Source of the DNA: Gammaproteobacteria bacterium
GTDB lineage: Bacteria; Pseudomonadota; Gammaproteobacteria; GCA-001735895
DNA length: 43,820 bases
Direction: 5' to 3'
Assembly (NCBI GenBank): GCA_030066085.1
Contig: JASJCI010000009.1
Coordinates: 1 to 43,820 of the forward strand
Part shown: positions 9,627-19,642 of the stretch, in pieces
Position numbering within the stretch: position 1 is the first letter of the stretch
How the letters are laid out: each line of letters starts with the position of its first letter
Program-made: the position numbers and the translations under genes
The notes under the pieces: model-generated
Told to the model about the DNA's origin: nothing
Database searches by the model: none
The model's input: the letters and a program-made list of their open reading frames with translations, nothing else

Positions 9627-11603
9627 ATGACAGCCCACGGCACGATAAGCATGGAGACCGTATACCTCGCTATCCCGCTGGCATCGCTGTTAGGCGCCGT
9701 CATCGCCGGTTTTTTCGGTCGCCAGATCGGCCGCGCCGGCGCTCACTCGGTCACGATCCTCGGTGTCGGCATATCCTGCCTGCTGTCGCTGGTGGTGCTC
9801 AAGCATCACGTTTTCGATGGCGCGGCGATCTATAACCAGTCCGTCTATACCTGGATGGTCAGCGACGGGATCCGCTTCGAAATCGGCTTCCTCGTCGATG
9901 GCCTGACTGCGCTGATGATGGTCGTCGTGACCAGCGTGTCGCTGGCGGTGCACGTCTATACCATCGGCTACATGCATGACGACCCCGGTTACCAGCGGTT
10001 TTTCAGCTACATTTCGCTGTTCACCTTCGCCATGCTGATGCTGGTCATGTCGAACAATTTCCTGCAGCTGTTCTTCGGCTGGGAAGCGGTGGGGCTGGTG
10101 TCGTACCTGCTGATCGGCTTCTGGTACAAGAAACCGACCGCGATCTACGCCAACCTGAAAGCCTTCCTGGTCAACCGGGTCGGTGATTTCGGCTTCCTGC
10201 TCGGTATCGCGGTGCTGCTGATGTACACCGGTTCGCTGGACTACTACGAGGTGTTTGATCGCGCCGACTCGATGCTCGGCCAGACCATGGAAGTCATTCC
10301 CGGCTCGGCCTGGGACGTGATTACCCTGGCCTGTATCCTGCTGTTTATCGGCGCCATGGGCAAGTCGGCGCAGGTGCCCCTGCACGTCTGGCTACCCGAT
10401 TCGATGGAAGGTCCGACACCGATCTCGGCGCTGATACACGCCGCGACCATGGTTACCGCGGGCATCTTCATGGTGGCGCGTATGTCGCCATTGTTCGAAC
10501 TGTCCGAGACCGCGCTGTCGGTGGTTATCATTATTGGCGCGACCACGGCGTTTTTCATGGGCCTGATCGGCATCGTGCAGAACGATATCAAGCGCGTGGT
10601 TGCCTACTCGACTCTTTCACAGCTCGGCTACATGTGCGTGGCGCTCGGTGCGTCGGCTTACTCGGCGGCTATTTTTCACCTCATGACGCACGCATTTTTC
10701 AAGGCGCTGCTGTTCCTTGCCGCGGGTTCGGTGATCATCGCGATGCACCACGAGCAGGATATCCGCAAGATGGGCGGGTTGAAAAAATACATGCCGATTA
10801 CCTACTGGGTATCGTTGCTGGGTTCGCTGGCGTTGATCGGGTTCCCGGGCTTCGCCGGCTATTTTTCCAAGGACGCGATCCTGGTCGCGACGCAAAATGC
10901 CGAGGTCTGGGGAGCGGGGTATGCCTATCTCTGCGTGCTGCTCGGGGTATTCGTCACCGCGTTCTATTCGTTCCGCATGTTCTTCCTCGTGTTCCATGGC
11001 GAGGAACGCATGGACAAGCATACGAAGGAACACCTGCACGAAACACCCTGGGTGGTGACCGGTCCGCTGGTTGCGCTCGCCATTCCGTCGGTCATCATCG
11101 GCTGGATCACGATCGAGGCGGTACTGTTTGGCGGCGTGTTCGACGGCGCGATCATGGTCATGCCCGATCACGGTGCGATGGCGGCGGTGGCCGAGGTCTT
11201 TACCAGCCCGGCCGGGTTCGTGCTGCACGGTTTCGTTGGTCCCGCGGTTTATCTCGCGGCCGCGGGTGTCATCGCGGCCTGGTACCTGTACCTGAAGCAA
11301 CCGGAGCTGGCCACGCAGCTGAGGGCGAAGCTGGCGTTGCCTTACCGGATTCTGGAAAACAAGTATTACTTCGATCGCGTCAACGAAGCGGTGTTCGCCA
11401 CCGGCAGCCGGGGTATCGGCCAGGTGCTGTGGCGTATCGGCGATGCGTTGATGATCGATGGGCTGGTGGTCAACGGCAGCGCGCGCCTGGTGGGCTGGTT
11501 TTCGAGCATTGCGCGCTACGTGCAGACGGGGTACCTGAATCACTACGCGTTCGCGATGATTTCGGGGCTGATCCTGCTGCTTGGCTGGATGATTCTGGGT
11601 TGA
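9627..11603 (+). CDS. nuoL: NADH-quinone oxidoreductase subunit L
   Basis: ND5-type antiporter-like proton-pumping subunit at the far end of the membrane arm, 658 residues from ATG 9627. Conserved stretches include FFGWEAVGLVSYLLIGFW, and QVPLHVWLPDSMEGPTPISA followed by the helix with IHAATMVTAG. The C-terminus holds the long lateral helix region and a final hydrophobic helix. A second in-frame ATG at 9651 (METVYLAIPL) is also possible; neither has a strong ribosome site, so the start is uncertain by eight residues. A 22-base gap separates it from nuoK. Confidence 0.96.
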   Translation: MTAHGTISMETVYLAIPLASLLGAVIAGFFGRQIGRAGAHSVTILGVGISCLLSLVVLKHHVFDGAAIYNQSVYTWMVSDGIRFEIGFLVDGLTALMMVVVTSVSLAVHVYTIGYMHDDPGYQRFFSYISLFTFAMLMLVMSNNFLQLFFGWEAVGLVSYLLIGFWYKKPTAIYANLKAFLVNRVGDFGFLLGIAVLLMYTGSLDYYEVFDRADSMLGQTMEVIPGSAWDVITLACILLFIGAMGKSAQVPLHVWLPDSMEGPTPISALIHAATMVTAGIFMVARMSPLFELSETALSVVIIIGATTAFFMGLIGIVQNDIKRVVAYSTLSQLGYMCVALGASAYSAAIFHLMTHAFFKALLFLAAGSVIIAMHHEQDIRKMGGLKKYMPITYWVSLLGSLALIGFPGFAGYFSKDAILVATQNAEVWGAGYAYLCVLLGVFVTAFYSFRMFFLVFHGEERMDKHTKEHLHETPWVVTGPLVALAIPSVIIGWITIEAVLFGGVFDGAIMVMPDHGAMAAVAEVFTSPAGFVLHGFVGPAVYLAAAGVIAAWYLYLKQPELATQLRAKLALPYRILENKYYFDRVNEAVFATGSRGIGQVLWRIGDALMIDGLVVNGSARLVGWFSSIARYVQTGYLNHYAFAMISGLILLLGWMILG

Positions 11604-11673
11604 TCGGGGCCCGGGCTGATAAACGAACAAACACAAGCATAAATACAGAACAACGACAGGGTAACAACAGACG

Positions 11674-13188
11674 ATGTACGCAGACTGGCCATTGCTGAGC
11701 CTCGTGATCTGGACGCCGATTCTGGGTGGCGTACTGGTGCTGTTTGCCGGCGACCGGGAACCCTCGGGCGCGCGCAAGATCGCGCTGGTCGTATCCCTGG
11801 TGACCTTTGCGCTGTCGATCCCGCTGTACACGCAGTTCAACAGCGAAACTCACCTGATGCAGTTCGTCGAGCGCCACTCCTGGATCGATGCCTTCAATAT
11901 CGAGTACTACGTCGGTATCGACGGCATCTCGATGCCGTTGATCCTGCTGACCTCGTTCATGACCATTATCGTGATCATATCCGCCTGGCAGGTGATCCAG
12001 TACCGCGCGTCGCAATACATGGCGGCCTTCCTGATCATGGAAGGTTTCATGATAGGTACCTTCTCTGCGCTCGATGCGATCCTGTTCTATATCTTTTTCG
12101 AGGCGATGCTGATCCCGATGTTCATCGTCATCGGCGTCTGGGGCGGCGCCAACCGGATTTACGCCACGTTGAAGTTTTTCCTCTATACCTTCATCGGTTC
12201 GGTGCTAATGCTGGTGGCGCTGATCTACATGTACAGCCAGTCGGGCAGTTTCGCGATATTCGATTTTCACCACCTGCGGCTCGACCTCACCGAACAGGTG
12301 CTCATCTTTCTCGCGTTCCTGGTCGCGTTCGCGGTCAAGGTACCGATGTGGCCGGTGCATACCTGGCTGCCGGATGCGCACGTCGAGGCGCCCACCGGCG
12401 GCTCGGTCATCCTGGCGGCGATCATGCTGAAGATTGGCGGCTACGGTTTCCTGCGTTTCAGCCTGCCGATCACGCCGGACGCGAGCGCCGAACTCGACTG
12501 GCTGATCATTACCATGTCGCTGACCGCGGTGGTCTACATCGGCTTCGTCGCGCTGGTGCAGCGCGATATGAAGAAACTCATTGCCTATTCGTCGATCGCG
12601 CACATGGGGTTCGTTACCCTCGGTTTTTTCATCGTTTTCCGCATCCTCGATTCGGAGCAGGGCAGCGCCGGCGCCGGCCTTGCGCTCGAAGGCGGCATGG
12701 TGCAGATGATTTCGCACGGCTTTATTTCGGGGGCGATGTTCCTCTGTGTCGGCGTCCTCTATGATCGCGTGCACAGTCGCCAGATCGCCGACTATGGCGG
12801 GGTGGTCAATACCATGCCGGTGTTCGCGGCCTTCGTGGTATTTTTCGCCATGGCGAACGCGGGGCTGCCGGGAACGTCCGGATTCGTCGGCGAATTCATG
12901 GTGATCCTGGCGAGCTTCAAGGCCAGCTTCTGGATTGCGTTCCTGGCGGCGACCACGCTGATCCTGGGCGCTGCCTACACCCTCTGGATGGTCAAGCGAG
13001 TCGTCTACGGCGAAATCGCCAATGATAACGTGGCCGCGCTGGAAGACCTGAACCGGCGGGAATTCCTGTTCCTGGCGATTCTCGCGATCGCGGTGCTCGC
13101 GCTCGGGCTGTGGCCGGCGCCGCTGGTCGACGTCATGCATCCGACCATCGATAACCTGCTCAACCACATCGCGGTGCCGAAGATATGA
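11674..13188 (+). CDS. nuoM: NADH-quinone oxidoreductase subunit M
   Basis: ND4-type antiporter-like proton-pumping subunit, 504 residues, about 14 helices. The family signature KVPMWPVHTWLPDAHVEAPT is followed by GGSVILAAIMLKIGGYG. The lysine/glutamate framework of the channel (FFEAMLIPMFIVIG region) is intact. It is preceded by the largest internal gap of the operon (70 bases, A-rich, without a clear Shine-Dalgarno sequence). The TGA stop overlaps the nuoN ATG (ATATGACG), which points to coupled translation of the two pumps. Confidence 0.97.
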   Translation: MYADWPLLSLVIWTPILGGVLVLFAGDREPSGARKIALVVSLVTFALSIPLYTQFNSETHLMQFVERHSWIDAFNIEYYVGIDGISMPLILLTSFMTIIVIISAWQVIQYRASQYMAAFLIMEGFMIGTFSALDAILFYIFFEAMLIPMFIVIGVWGGANRIYATLKFFLYTFIGSVLMLVALIYMYSQSGSFAIFDFHHLRLDLTEQVLIFLAFLVAFAVKVPMWPVHTWLPDAHVEAPTGGSVILAAIMLKIGGYGFLRFSLPITPDASAELDWLIITMSLTAVVYIGFVALVQRDMKKLIAYSSIAHMGFVTLGFFIVFRILDSEQGSAGAGLALEGGMVQMISHGFISGAMFLCVGVLYDRVHSRQIADYGGVVNTMPVFAAFVVFFAMANAGLPGTSGFVGEFMVILASFKASFWIAFLAATTLILGAAYTLWMVKRVVYGEIANDNVAALEDLNRREFLFLAILAIAVLALGLWPAPLVDVMHPTIDNLLNHIAVPKI

Positions 13189-14639
13189 CGACTGAATTCG
13201 TTCCGCCGGACCTGATGCCCGCGCTGCCGGAAATGGTCATGCTCGGCATGACCTGCCTGGTACTCGTGGTCGACCTGTTTCTGCCGCAGGAAAAACGCGG
13301 CTTTACGCTGTTGCTGTCGATATCGACCCTGTTGCTCGCAGTACTCGCGGTCGGCGCGGTGGCGCCATCCAGCGGGTCGGTCAGCAGTTTCGGCGGAAGT
13401 TTTATCCTCGACCAGCTCGCCGTGGTGCTCAAGATCGCAACCTGCGTCGTGACGATACTGGTGTTCATCTACTCGCGCGATTACCTCAAGGACCACGACA
13501 TCTATCGCGGCGAATACTACGTGCTCGGCCTGTTCGCGACCCTGGGAATGATGGTCATGATCTCGGCGCATTCTTTCCTGCTGGTATATCTGGGTCTCGA
13601 ATTGCTGTCGCTGTCGCTGTACGCGATGATCGCGTTCAATCGCAATTCGCTGGCGGCGTCGGAATCTGCCATGAAATACTTCGTGCTCGGAGCGATGGCT
13701 TCGGGCCTGTTGCTGTACGGCATTTCGATCTTTTACGGCATCACCGGCACGCTCGACATCAACGCGGTGTCGGCCGCGATCGACGGCCAGATCGAACAGA
13801 ATCCGACCGCGCTCGCTTTCGCGCTGACCTTTGTCGTCGTCGGCCTCGCGTTCAAGCTCGGAGCCGTGCCGTTCCACATGTGGCTGCCGGATATCTACCA
13901 GGGTTCGCCGACCGCGGTCACGCTGTTTATCGGCACCGCGCCCAAGATCGCGGCCTTCGCGATGGCCATTCGCCTGCTGGTCGACGGCCTGTCCGGGCTG
14001 CAGCTGGACTGGTCGCAGATGCTGACCGCGCTGGCGCTGGCTTCGCTGGCGCTCGGTAACGTAATCGCGGTGGCGCAGACCAATTTCAAACGCCTGCTCG
14101 CCTATTCGACCATATCGCATGTCGGCTTCATCCTGCTCGGTATCATCGCCGGCACCGCCAGCGGTTTTGCATCGGCGATGTTTTACACCATCACCTACGC
14201 GATCACGTCCGCGGTCGCCTTTGGCGTATTGATCATGCTTAATCGCAAGGGTTTCGAAGCGGAAAACATCAGCGACCTGGCGGGACTCAACGACAGCAAT
14301 CCCTGGTACGCGGCGCTGCTCGCAATCGCGATGTTCTCGATGGCAGGCGTGCCGCCCACGGTAGGCTTCTACGCCAAGCTGTCGGTGCTGCAGGCCGTGG
14401 TGCAGATCGACATGATCTGGCTCGCGATAGTGGCGGTGCTGTTCTCGGTCATTGGCCTGTTTTACTACCTGCGCGTGATCAAGGTCATGTATTTCGACGC
14501 ACCGGCGAGTGAGCAGGCGATCACGATCAAGGATGCACTCGATGTCAAGGTCATCCTGGGCGCCAACTCGCTGTCCCTGATCGTGCTCGGAATTTTCCCG
14601 TCGCTGCTGATGGCCTATTGCCTGCTGGCTTTCGCCTGA
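13185..14639 (+). CDS. nuoN: NADH-quinone oxidoreductase subunit N
   Basis: ND2-type antiporter-like proton-pumping subunit, 484 residues, about 14 helices. The signature LGAVPFHMWLPDIYQGSPTA is followed by VTLFIGTAPKIAAF. Also visible is LELLSLSLYAMIAFNRN. It overlaps nuoM by four bases and is the last gene of the complex I operon. No canonical intrinsic terminator follows, only a small GC hairpin (AGCGG 14683-14687 with CCGCT 14691-14695) that lacks a T tract, so the operon may end by another mechanism or run into the tRNA region. Confidence 0.97.
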   Translation: MTTEFVPPDLMPALPEMVMLGMTCLVLVVDLFLPQEKRGFTLLLSISTLLLAVLAVGAVAPSSGSVSSFGGSFILDQLAVVLKIATCVVTILVFIYSRDYLKDHDIYRGEYYVLGLFATLGMMVMISAHSFLLVYLGLELLSLSLYAMIAFNRNSLAASESAMKYFVLGAMASGLLLYGISIFYGITGTLDINAVSAAIDGQIEQNPTALAFALTFVVVGLAFKLGAVPFHMWLPDIYQGSPTAVTLFIGTAPKIAAFAMAIRLLVDGLSGLQLDWSQMLTALALASLALGNVIAVAQTNFKRLLAYSTISHVGFILLGIIAGTASGFASAMFYTITYAITSAVAFGVLIMLNRKGFEAENISDLAGLNDSNPWYAALLAIAMFSMAGVPPTVGFYAKLSVLQAVVQIDMIWLAIVAVLFSVIGLFYYLRVIKVMYFDAPASEQAITIKDALDVKVILGANSLSLIVLGIFPSLLMAYCLLAFA

Positions 14640-14738
14640 TCGGGGCGGTGACACGGCAGCGCGCGAGGGCCGGCGGCAGGCCAGCGGTGGCCGCTCCGGG
14701 CGTGGCGTAAATTTTCACCAAACGGTGCGCGTAACCCC

Positions 14739-14767
14739 TTGTAAATTTACCCCAACCTAGCTATTAT
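14739..14767 (+). promoter_or_regulatory. Predicted stable-RNA promoter for the initiator tRNA and rimP operon
   Basis: TTGTAA (14739-14744), a 17-base spacer, and TATTAT (14762-14767) match 4/6 and 5/6 of the sigma70 elements. Transcription would start near 14774, about seven bases before the tRNA. A GC-rich discriminator (CTGCGCC) follows the -10, as in stringently controlled stable-RNA promoters. The spacer holds a perfect 10-bp palindrome, GTAAATTTAC (14741-14750), and a half copy GTAAATTT lies at 14707-14714. Confidence 0.7.
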
Positions 14768-14780
14768 TCTGCGCCTCTGA

Positions 14781-14856
<76 letters not shown>

Positions 14857-14857
<1 letters not shown>

Positions 14858-14894
14858 ACTCTTTTTGTATGGTCGCTTACCATTAGAAAGAGTT
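14857..14894 (+). other. Hairpin in the tRNA 3' trailer
   Basis: AACTCTTT (14857-14864) pairs with AAAGAGTT (14887-14894), and inside it ATGGT (14869-14873) pairs with ACCAT (14879-14883) around a CGCTT loop. An asymmetric internal loop (TTGT/TAG) separates the two stems. It begins at the last A of the encoded CCA. It is most likely a processing element that separates the tRNA from the downstream mRNA. No T tract follows, so it is not a terminator. Confidence 0.6.
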
Positions 14895-14905
14895 CGGAGA
14901 CTACA

Positions 14906-14958
14906 TTTAACTGGCTCGAGAAGGATCTTGGTCCGTTGGAGTCAGTGAGTCAGTTAAA
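14906..14958 (+). promoter_or_regulatory. Long-range 12-bp stem in the rimP leader
   Basis: TTTAACTGGCTC (14906-14917) is complementary to GAGTCAGTTAAA (14947-14958), with one G-U pair. The right arm runs into the A residues of the terminator that follows, sharing 14956-14958. The two structures therefore compete for three bases or stack end to end. This is the layout of a leader that could tune read-through into rimP-nusA. No known riboswitch class was recognised. Confidence 0.45.
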
Positions 14959-14979
14959 AGGCCCTTTTGGGCCTTTTTT
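14956..14979 (+). terminator. Intrinsic terminator between tRNA and rimP
   Basis: AAAAGGCCC (14956-14964), loop TTTT, then GGGCCTTTT (14969-14977) with the T run continuing to 14979. This is a strong intrinsic-terminator shape lying 24 bases before the rimP ATG. Because no other promoter is obvious before rimP, it probably works as a partial terminator: most transcripts would end after the tRNA and a fraction would continue into the operon. Confidence 0.75.
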
Positions 14980-15002
14980 ATTGGATTTGCGGAGACAGTT
15001 CG

Positions 15003-15449
15003 ATGCAGGATCTGGCGGCGCTGTTCGAACCGGTGGTCGAGTCCATGGGCTACGAGCTGGTCGGCGTCGAGTTTCAGCAAGGTGGATCGCACGGCACCCT
15101 GCGGGTGTATATCGATCACGCTGATGGCGTCAGTCTCGACGACTGCGCCGCGATCAGCCACCAGATCAGTGGCATCCTCGATGTCGAGGAACCGATTCGA
15201 CAGGCTTACGATCTCGAAATTTCGTCGCCGGGCGTGGACCGGCCCCTGTTCAAACGCGAGGATTACACGCGTTTCGATGGCCAGACTGCGAAGGTCAGGC
15301 TGGCGGTAGCGCAGGCTGGCCGGCGCAACTTCAAGGGCAGGTTGTGCGGGCTGAGCGACGCCGGCGACGTCAGGATCGAGGTCGATGGCGAGGTATTCGA
15401 GCTGCCCTATGCGGATATCGCCCGCGCCAACCTGGTGGGTGAAATCTGA
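15003..15449 (+). CDS. rimP: Ribosome maturation factor RimP
   Basis: Assists late assembly of the 30S subunit. The 148-residue product has the family regions LFEPVVESMGYELVGVEF (N-terminal domain), LRVYIDHADGVSLDDCAAIS and LEISSPGVDRPLFKREDYTR, followed by the small C-terminal SH3-like beta domain. ATG 15003 was chosen because GGAG at 14991-14994 lies eight bases upstream and the protein then starts as homologues do. The longer in-frame start at 14967 would fall inside the terminator. First gene of the rimP-nusA-infB-rbfA-truB block. Confidence 0.96.
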   Translation: MQDLAALFEPVVESMGYELVGVEFQQGGSHGTLRVYIDHADGVSLDDCAAISHQISGILDVEEPIRQAYDLEISSPGVDRPLFKREDYTRFDGQTAKVRLAVAQAGRRNFKGRLCGLSDAGDVRIEVDGEVFELPYADIARANLVGEI

Positions 15450-15499
15450 TTTAGACCGGGAGCTGCGGGCCCCGGAACATGATCAACCGAGTAACGGCA

Positions 15500-17008
15500 A
15501 TGGATAACAAAGAAATTCTGCTGGTCGCGGATACGGTGTCCAACGAAAAGGGCGTCGAGCGCGAAATCATTTTCGAAGCGATCGAGGCCGCGCTGGCGTC
15601 GGCCACGCGCAAGAAACATCAACAGGATATCGACGTACGCGTCGACATCGATCGCAGTACCGGTGAATACGATACCTATCGTCGCTGGGAAGTGGTCGAA
15701 CCGGCCGAAGAAGGCGGGCTCGAGGAGCCCCTGCGCCAGATCACGCTGGAGGCCGCGCAAATCGATCAACCGGAGATCGAGCTCGGCGACTTCGTCGAGG
15801 AACAGATCGAGTCGGTGGAATTCGGCCGCATCGCGGCGCAGACCGCCAAGCAGGTCATCGTGCAAAAAGTCCGCGAAGCGGAGCGGCGCAAGGTGATCGA
15901 TGCTTATGCGGACCGTGAAGGCACGCTGGTCATGGGCCAGGTCAAGCGCGTCGAGCGCGGTAACGTGTACGTCGACCTCGGCGACAATGCGGAGGGTTTC
16001 ATTCCGCGCGAGGAAATGATTCCGCGCGAATCGGTACGTCCCGGCGATCGCGTGCGCGGCTTTCTCTACAAGATTGCATCCGAGGTACGTGGCCCGCAGC
16101 TGTTCATCAGCCGGACCGCGCCCGATTTCCTGGTCGAACTGTTCAAGCTCGAGGTGCCGGAAGTCGGCCAGGAGCTGATCGAGATTATCTCCGCCGCGCG
16201 CGATCCCGGTATGCGCGCCAAGATTGCGGTCAAGAGCAACGATCCACGCATGGATCCGGTTGGTGCCTGTGTCGGCATGCGCGGTTCGCGCGTGCAATCG
16301 GTATCCAATGAACTCGCGGGCGAGCGCGTCGACATCATCCTGTGGGACGAAAATCCGGCCCAGTTCGCGGTCAACGCGATGTCGCCGGCAGAGGTTACCT
16401 CGATCGTAATCGACGAAGAAGCGCACTCGATGGATATTGCCGTACCGGAGGAAAAGCTGTCGCAGGCCATCGGCCGCGGCGGGCAGAACATCAAGCTCGC
16501 GAGCCAGCTTACCGGCTGGACCCTCAACGTCATGGACGAGGCTGCCGCCGAGGAGAAATCCGAGGGCGAGGCGCGCCAGCTGGTGCAAAACTTCATGGAA
16601 CAGCTCGACGTCGACGAGGAAGTCGCGATCATCCTGGTACAGGAAGGCCTGACCTCGATCGACGAGGTGGCTTACATCCCCGAATCGGAACTGATCGAAA
16701 TCGAGGAGTTCGACGAAGAAATCGTGCAGGAGCTGCGCGGCCGGGCGCGCGATGCACTGCTGACCATGGCGATCGCGCGCGAGGAAACCGCCGAGGCCGG
16801 CGAGCCACAGGACGATCTGCTCAACATGGAATACATGACCGAGGAACTGGCGCACAAGCTGTCGCGCCGCGGAATCTGCACGATGGAAGACCTGGCCGAG
16901 CAATCCACCGACGAACTCGAGGAAATCGAGGGACTCGACCCCGAGTTTGCCGGCAAGCTGATCATGAAAGCTCGCGAGCCCTGGTTCGCTGAAGCGGAGG
17001 CGGAATAG
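15500..17008 (+). CDS. nusA: Transcription termination/antitermination protein NusA
   Basis: RNA polymerase-associated factor in pausing, termination and antitermination, 502 residues. Domains: N-terminal polymerase-binding domain (about 1-125), S1 domain (about 135-200), two KH domains (about 200-345; [11 protein letters not shown]-type and [15 protein letters not shown] motifs), and two acidic C-terminal helix-hairpin repeats (about 365-500). ATG 15500 (MDNKEILLV) lines up with the MNKEIL start of E. coli NusA. An in-frame ATG at 15479 is possible but badly spaced from any ribosome site. The structured leader upstream makes autoregulation of this operon plausible. Confidence 0.96.
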   Translation: MDNKEILLVADTVSNEKGVEREIIFEAIEAALASATRKKHQQDIDVRVDIDRSTGEYDTYRRWEVVEPAEEGGLEEPLRQITLEAAQIDQPEIELGDFVEEQIESVEFGRIAAQTAKQVIVQKVREAERRKVIDAYADREGTLVMGQVKRVERGNVYVDLGDNAEGFIPREEMIPRESVRPGDRVRGFLYKIASEVRGPQLFISRTAPDFLVELFKLEVPEVGQELIEIISAARDPGMRAKIAVKSNDPRMDPVGACVGMRGSRVQSVSNELAGERVDIILWDENPAQFAVNAMSPAEVTSIVIDEEAHSMDIAVPEEKLSQAIGRGGQNIKLASQLTGWTLNVMDEAAAEEKSEGEARQLVQNFMEQLDVDEEVAIILVQEGLTSIDEVAYIPESELIEIEEFDEEIVQELRGRARDALLTMAIAREETAEAGEPQDDLLNMEYMTEELAHKLSRRGICTMEDLAEQSTDELEEIEGLDPEFAGKLIMKAREPWFAEAEAE

Positions 17009-17054
17009 GGAAAGCGATCGGCTTCGGTCATAATATGCAAGCAGGAAAAAACAC

Positions 17055-19634
17055 ATGGCAAATGTAACGGCGAAACAACTTTCGGAAGTCATCGGTGTCA
17101 GCGTAGAAAAACTGCTGGCCCAGTTGAATACGGCCGGCGTGGATGTATCCAGTGAGAACGACCCTATTTCGGACGAGGACAAGCTGAAGTTGCTCGAATC
17201 GCTGCGCTCCAGTCACGGCAAGGAGACCGAGGCGGGGCCGAAGAAAATTACCCTGCGACGCAAGAGCAAGAGCGAATTGCGTGTTTCCGGTTCGTCGGGC
17301 CGTAATACCACGACCAAGACCATCAACGTCGAGGTGCGCAAGAAGCGCACCTATGTGCGTCGTGCCGATGTCGAGGCAGAAGAAGCGCGCGTACAGGAAG
17401 AGGCACAGGCGCAGGCCGAGGAAGAAAGCCGGCTGCTGCAGGAACAGGCCGAAGCCGAGGCCCGTCGCGAGCAGGAAGAGGCCGAAGCCGCCGCCGCCGC
17501 CGAGCTTGCCGCGCAGGAAGAGGCAGCGCGCGCCGAAGCCGAGCAAAAGGCTATCGCAAAGAGCATGCAGGAAGCCGAGGTCGCGCGTGCCGCGATCGAG
17601 AAAAAGCGGGCCGAGGAAGAAGCCGCCGCCGCCGCTGAACAGGCCCAGCGCGCCGCCCTCGAGCAGGCTGCCGCGGCCAGTGCTGCCGCTGCCCAGGACA
17701 AGCCCGGCAAGCATGGCAAACACGAAGACCGCAGTACGCGTTACGGGCGCAAGGAACTGCACGTCAAGGAATCCGCGCACCAGCCCAACCGCAAGCAGAA
17801 ATTCAAGAAGGGCCAGCGGCAGGTGCAGGAAATTACCCGCCAGCACGAGTTCGTCAAGCCGACCGCGCCGGTGGTGCGCAATGTCGAGATACCGGACGCG
17901 ATAACCGTGGCCGAACTCGGCCAGCGCATGGCGATCAAGGCCGGCGATGTAATCAAGGTGCTGATGCAGATGGGCACCATGGCGACGATCAACGAAGTCC
18001 TCGATCGCGACACCGCGACCCTGGTGGTCGAGGAGATGGGGCACAACGTGGTTACCGCCGCCAGCGAGGACGACTTCGAGAAAGAGCTGCAGGCCAGTGC
18101 TGAGCAGGCCGGTGAGGAGCGCGTTTCGCGGCCGCCGGTGGTCACGATCATGGGTCATGTCGACCACGGCAAGACCTCGTTGCTGGATTACATTCGCGAG
18201 TCACGCGTGACTTCGGGTGAGGCCGGCGGTATTACCCAGCACATCGGCGCTTACCACGTCGAAACCGACAAGGGCATCATCACCTTTCTCGATACTCCCG
18301 GGCACGCGGCCTTCTCGGCGATGCGCGCCCGCGGCGCGCAGGCGACCGACATCGTCGTCCTGGTGGTAGCCGCCGACGACGGCGTCATGCCGCAGACCAA
18401 GGAAGCCATACAGCACGCGCGGGCTGCCGAGGTGCCGCTGGTGGTCGCGGTCAACAAGATCGACCGCGAGGAAGCCGATCCGGACCGGGTCAAGAATGAA
18501 CTGGCCGCGCTGGAAGTGATTCCGGAAGAGTGGGGCGGAGAAAACATTTTCGTCAACGTATCCGCGATCACCGGTGAAGGCGTCGGCGACCTGCTCGATT
18601 CGATCCTGCTGCAGTCTGAAATCCTCGAACTCGGCGCGGTCGACAAGGGTAACGCCAAGGGTATCGTGGTCGAGGCCTCGCTCGACAAGGGCCGCGGCCC
18701 GGTGGCCACGGTGCTGGTGCAGTCCGGCCTGTTGCAGCAGGGACAGATGCTGCTCGCCGGTACCCAGTTCGGGCGCGTGCGCGCGATGTACGACGAAGAC
18801 GCCAAGACCATCAAGTCGGCGGGACCGTCGATGCCGGCGGTAGTACTCGGTCTGTCGGGTGTACCCAATGCCGGTGACGAGGTATTCGTCGTCGAGAACG
18901 AACGCAAGGCGCGTGAATTCGCCGAGATCCGCGAATCCAGGATTCGTGAAACCAAGCTCGCCGATCAGCAAAAGGCCAAGCTGCAGGGTATGTTCGATGC
19001 CATGGCCGAGGGTGAAGTGGCCGAGATCAATATCCTGGTAAAGGCCGACGTGCAGGGCAGTTCCGAGGCGATTCGCGAATCGCTCGAAAAGCTGTCCACC
19101 GACGAAGTACGCACCAAGCTGGTAGCCACCGGTGTCGGCGGCATCAACGAATCCGACATCAACCTCGCCGCGGCCTCGGAGGCCGTGGTCATCGGTTTCA
19201 ACGTGCGCGCCGATGCCTCCGCCAAGCGGGTGGCCGGGGATTACGGGATCGATATCCGCTATTACAGCGTGATCTACGACATCATCGACGACATCAAGTC
19301 GATGATGTCCGGGATGCTGTCGCCCGAATCGCAGGAAAATATCATCGGACTCGCCGAGGTCAAGGAAGTCTTCCGCTCGCCGAAGTTCGGCGATGTTGCC
19401 GGTTCGATCGTGGTCGAGGGCGTGGTACGCAAGGGCCAGCCGATCCGCGTGCTGCGCGACAACGTCGTCATCTACGAGGGCGAACTCGAGTCGCTGCGCC
19501 GTTTCAAGGATAACGTCGAGGAAGTGCGCATGGGTACCGAGTGCGGTATCGCGGTCAAGAACTACACCGACGTCAAACCCGGCGACCAGATCGAGGTGTT
19601 CGAGCGGGTCGAAGTCGCGCGCTCGATCGACTGA
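17055..19634 (+). CDS. infB: Translation initiation factor IF-2
   Basis: GTPase that places fMet-tRNA on the 30S subunit, 859 residues. Residues 1-50 are the IF2 N-terminal helical domain ([18 protein letters not shown]). Residues about 105-225 are a highly charged Ala/Glu/Arg-rich linker, probably helical. The G domain has GHVDHGKT (367-374), DTPGH (413-417) and NKID (467-470). Domains II, III and IV follow, the last binding fMet-tRNA. Notably the initiator tRNA itself is encoded at the head of the same block. The rbfA start lies eight bases after its stop. Confidence 0.97.
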   Translation: MANVTAKQLSEVIGVSVEKLLAQLNTAGVDVSSENDPISDEDKLKLLESLRSSHGKETEAGPKKITLRRKSKSELRVSGSSGRNTTTKTINVEVRKKRTYVRRADVEAEEARVQEEAQAQAEEESRLLQEQAEAEARREQEEAEAAAAAELAAQEEAARAEAEQKAIAKSMQEAEVARAAIEKKRAEEEAAAAAEQAQRAALEQAAAASAAAAQDKPGKHGKHEDRSTRYGRKELHVKESAHQPNRKQKFKKGQRQVQEITRQHEFVKPTAPVVRNVEIPDAITVAELGQRMAIKAGDVIKVLMQMGTMATINEVLDRDTATLVVEEMGHNVVTAASEDDFEKELQASAEQAGEERVSRPPVVTIMGHVDHGKTSLLDYIRESRVTSGEAGGITQHIGAYHVETDKGIITFLDTPGHAAFSAMRARGAQATDIVVLVVAADDGVMPQTKEAIQHARAAEVPLVVAVNKIDREEADPDRVKNELAALEVIPEEWGGENIFVNVSAITGEGVGDLLDSILLQSEILELGAVDKGNAKGIVVEASLDKGRGPVATVLVQSGLLQQGQMLLAGTQFGRVRAMYDEDAKTIKSAGPSMPAVVLGLSGVPNAGDEVFVVENERKAREFAEIRESRIRETKLADQQKAKLQGMFDAMAEGEVAEINILVKADVQGSSEAIRESLEKLSTDEVRTKLVATGVGGINESDINLAAASEAVVIGFNVRADASAKRVAGDYGIDIRYYSVIYDIIDDIKSMMSGMLSPESQENIIGLAEVKEVFRSPKFGDVAGSIVVEGVVRKGQPIRVLRDNVVIYEGELESLRRFKDNVEEVRMGTECGIAVKNYTDVKPGDQIEVFERVEVARSID

Positions 19635-19642
19635 GCGCGCTC

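Noticed and set aside
13005-14654. Long minus-strand frame (549 codons) opposite nuoN and the end of nuoM
   Set aside because: It is a shadow of GC-rich coding sequence: the product is dominated by Arg, Asp, Gln and His, has no family resemblance, and nuoN is certain on the other strand.
14640-14738. Terminator for the nuo operon after nuoN
   Set aside because: The only stem found (14683-14695) is short and has no T tract; I see no supportable intrinsic terminator here.
15407-17182. Long minus-strand frame (591 codons) opposite nusA
   Set aside because: Same effect of codon bias on the complementary strand; its low-complexity composition and the clear nusA frame argue against a gene.
17370-17720. 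Repeated Ala/Glu/Arg-rich coding sequence in infB as a DNA repeat
   Set aside because: It is the usual charged linker of IF-2, with irregular units and no exact tandem repeat.
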